A stretch of 8,134 nucleotides of DNA. Source: Candidatus Poribacteria bacterium (GTDB taxonomy: Bacteria; Poribacteria; WGA-4E; WGA-3G). Within the stretch, counting starts at the first letter, position 1. Every line of letters begins with the position of its first letter. A program made the position numbers and the translations under genes. The notes beneath the pieces were generated by a model. It saw nothing but the letters and a program-made list of their open reading frames with translations. It did no database searches and was not told where the DNA came from. Location: positions 1-8,134 of the forward strand of contig VXXH01000670.1 in the NCBI GenBank assembly GCA_009835515.1, in the 5' to 3' direction. Positions 7,475-8,134 of this stretch are shown here, piece by piece.

Positions 7475-8134
7475 CATTATCTGGATCTTGCACCTGATCA
7501 ACGAAAATATGTTTCGCGACTTCACGTCCAATAACCACTTGTTGTCCCGCAATATCAATGGTAAATGGGCCCTCAAACGGGGCAACCTCAATCACCCGAA
7601 ACGCCGTACCCGGATAAAGGTTAAAGCTTCCGAGATGTCGGAGCAACGCCGAATCGTTGTCACTCACTTCAGCAACGACACAACTTTGTCCGTTCTGCAG
7701 ATCTGTCATCGGAATGGATGCTGTCTGTGTCACAACACCGTTTTTATCCGGTATCGGCGCACCATGCGGGTCGGCAGTCGGGTAACCGAGAAACTCGTCC
7801 ATCCGTGCCTCTACATCTTCCGAAATGACATGCTCCAATTTTTCGGCTTCCTCGTGAACGCCATCCCACGGAACGCCGAGTGCTTTGAATAGGTAAAGTT
7901 CCAATAAGCGATGGTGCCGGATGATTTCAAGCGCAATCGCTTTCCCGGCAGCCGTTAGCGTCACACCTCTATAGCGTTCATAACGCACCAGTTTCATCGT
8001 CTTCAATTTTTTGATCATCCCAGTAGCAGAAGCGGGTTTCACTTCAAGGTATTCCGCTAAAATGCCAGTCGAAACCTTACCGCCTTTCTCTTGTAACTTG
8101 TAAATCGACTTGAGATAATCCTCTGCTGCATGTG
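7470..8134 (-). CDS. mntR: DtxR/MntR-family metal-dependent transcriptional regulator (N-terminus cut by window edge)
   Basis: This metalloregulator presumably controls the cluster behind it. The frame stays open to the window edge, giving 220 visible residues; only a few N-terminal residues should be missing, because the fragment opens with AAEDYLKSIY, the usual start of the family. The GTG at 8042 is an internal valine, not a start. Residues 1-62 are the winged helix, with a recognition helix around VKPASATGMIKKL (31-43). Residues about 63-118 are the dimerisation and metal-binding helices. Residues about 145-215 are an SH3/FeoA-like domain (SALLRHLGSFNLYPG). Candidate ligands are Asp5, His74, Glu78, His93, Glu97, Glu100 and His101 of the fragment. 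Asp5 and Glu97 occupy the places of Asp8 and Glu99 of Bacillus MntR, where DtxR has Met and Cys. That favours Mn(II) sensing, but the SH3-like domain is more DtxR/IdeR-like. Its promoter lies outside the window. Confidence 0.92.
   Translation of the reverse strand, partial: HAAEDYLKSIYKLQEKGGKVSTGILAEYLEVKPASATGMIKKLKTMKLVRYERYRGVTLTAAGKAIALEIIRHHRLLELYLFKALGVPWDGVHEEAEKLEHVISEDVEARMDEFLGYPTADPHGAPIPDKNGVVTQTASIPMTDLQNGQSCVVAEVSDNDSALLRHLGSFNLYPGTAFRVIEVAPFEGPFTIDIAGQQVVIGREVAKHIFVDQVQDPDNV

Noticed and set aside
7359..7892. Plus-strand open frame of 177 codons across the regulator/exporter junction
   Set aside because: It runs antisense to the well-supported regulator and ferritin/VIT genes and its product shows no domain I can recognise.

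Overview
The 8.1 kb window holds seven genes, all on the minus strand and closely packed. They read as one metal-homeostasis cluster transcribed from high to low coordinates. In that order they are: (1) a DtxR/MntR-family metalloregulator, cut at its N-terminus by the window edge (7470-8134); (2) a ferritin-like/VIT1-CCC1 fusion membrane protein (6285-7424); (3-6) a complete manganese/zinc/iron ABC importer of the TroABCD/MntABCD type, with binding lipoprotein (5315-6280), ATPase (4575-5312) and two different permeases (3556-4473 and 2420-3529); (7) a secreted DUF255 thioredoxin-fold protein with a C-terminal DsbD-N-like domain (52-2367). Every plus-strand open frame longer than 60 codons lies antisense to one of these genes and looks like a shadow.

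Junctions are 45, 4, 2, 101, 26 and 52 bp. Several Shine-Dalgarno sites lie inside the end of the preceding gene, which suggests an operon with translational coupling. The regulator presumably senses Mn(II) or Fe(II) and controls the genes behind it. The ABC system would import the metal. The ferritin/VIT protein would export or detoxify excess metal. The periplasmic thioredoxin-like protein is a candidate thiol/redox factor. The operon's main promoter is not in the window; it should lie above 8134.

The main oddities are: an importer and a probable metal exporter under one regulator; a winged-helix-like tail on the second permease; a 101 bp junction made of two 7-bp repeat arrays around a hairpin; a strong inverted repeat at the regulator's stop codon; a DsbD-N-like domain fused to DUF255 with no DsbD nearby; and a short WD40-like fragment on the plus strand at the left edge.

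The source looks like an uncultured bacterium with a Gram-negative-type envelope and moderate GC. The DUF255 architecture, WD40-like DNA and heptamer repeats remind me of Candidatus Poribacteria or neighbouring phyla. That is an impression from memory, not a demonstrated assignment. I see no tRNA, rRNA, CRISPR array, transposase or phage gene, and no gene-free stretch over 300 bases.
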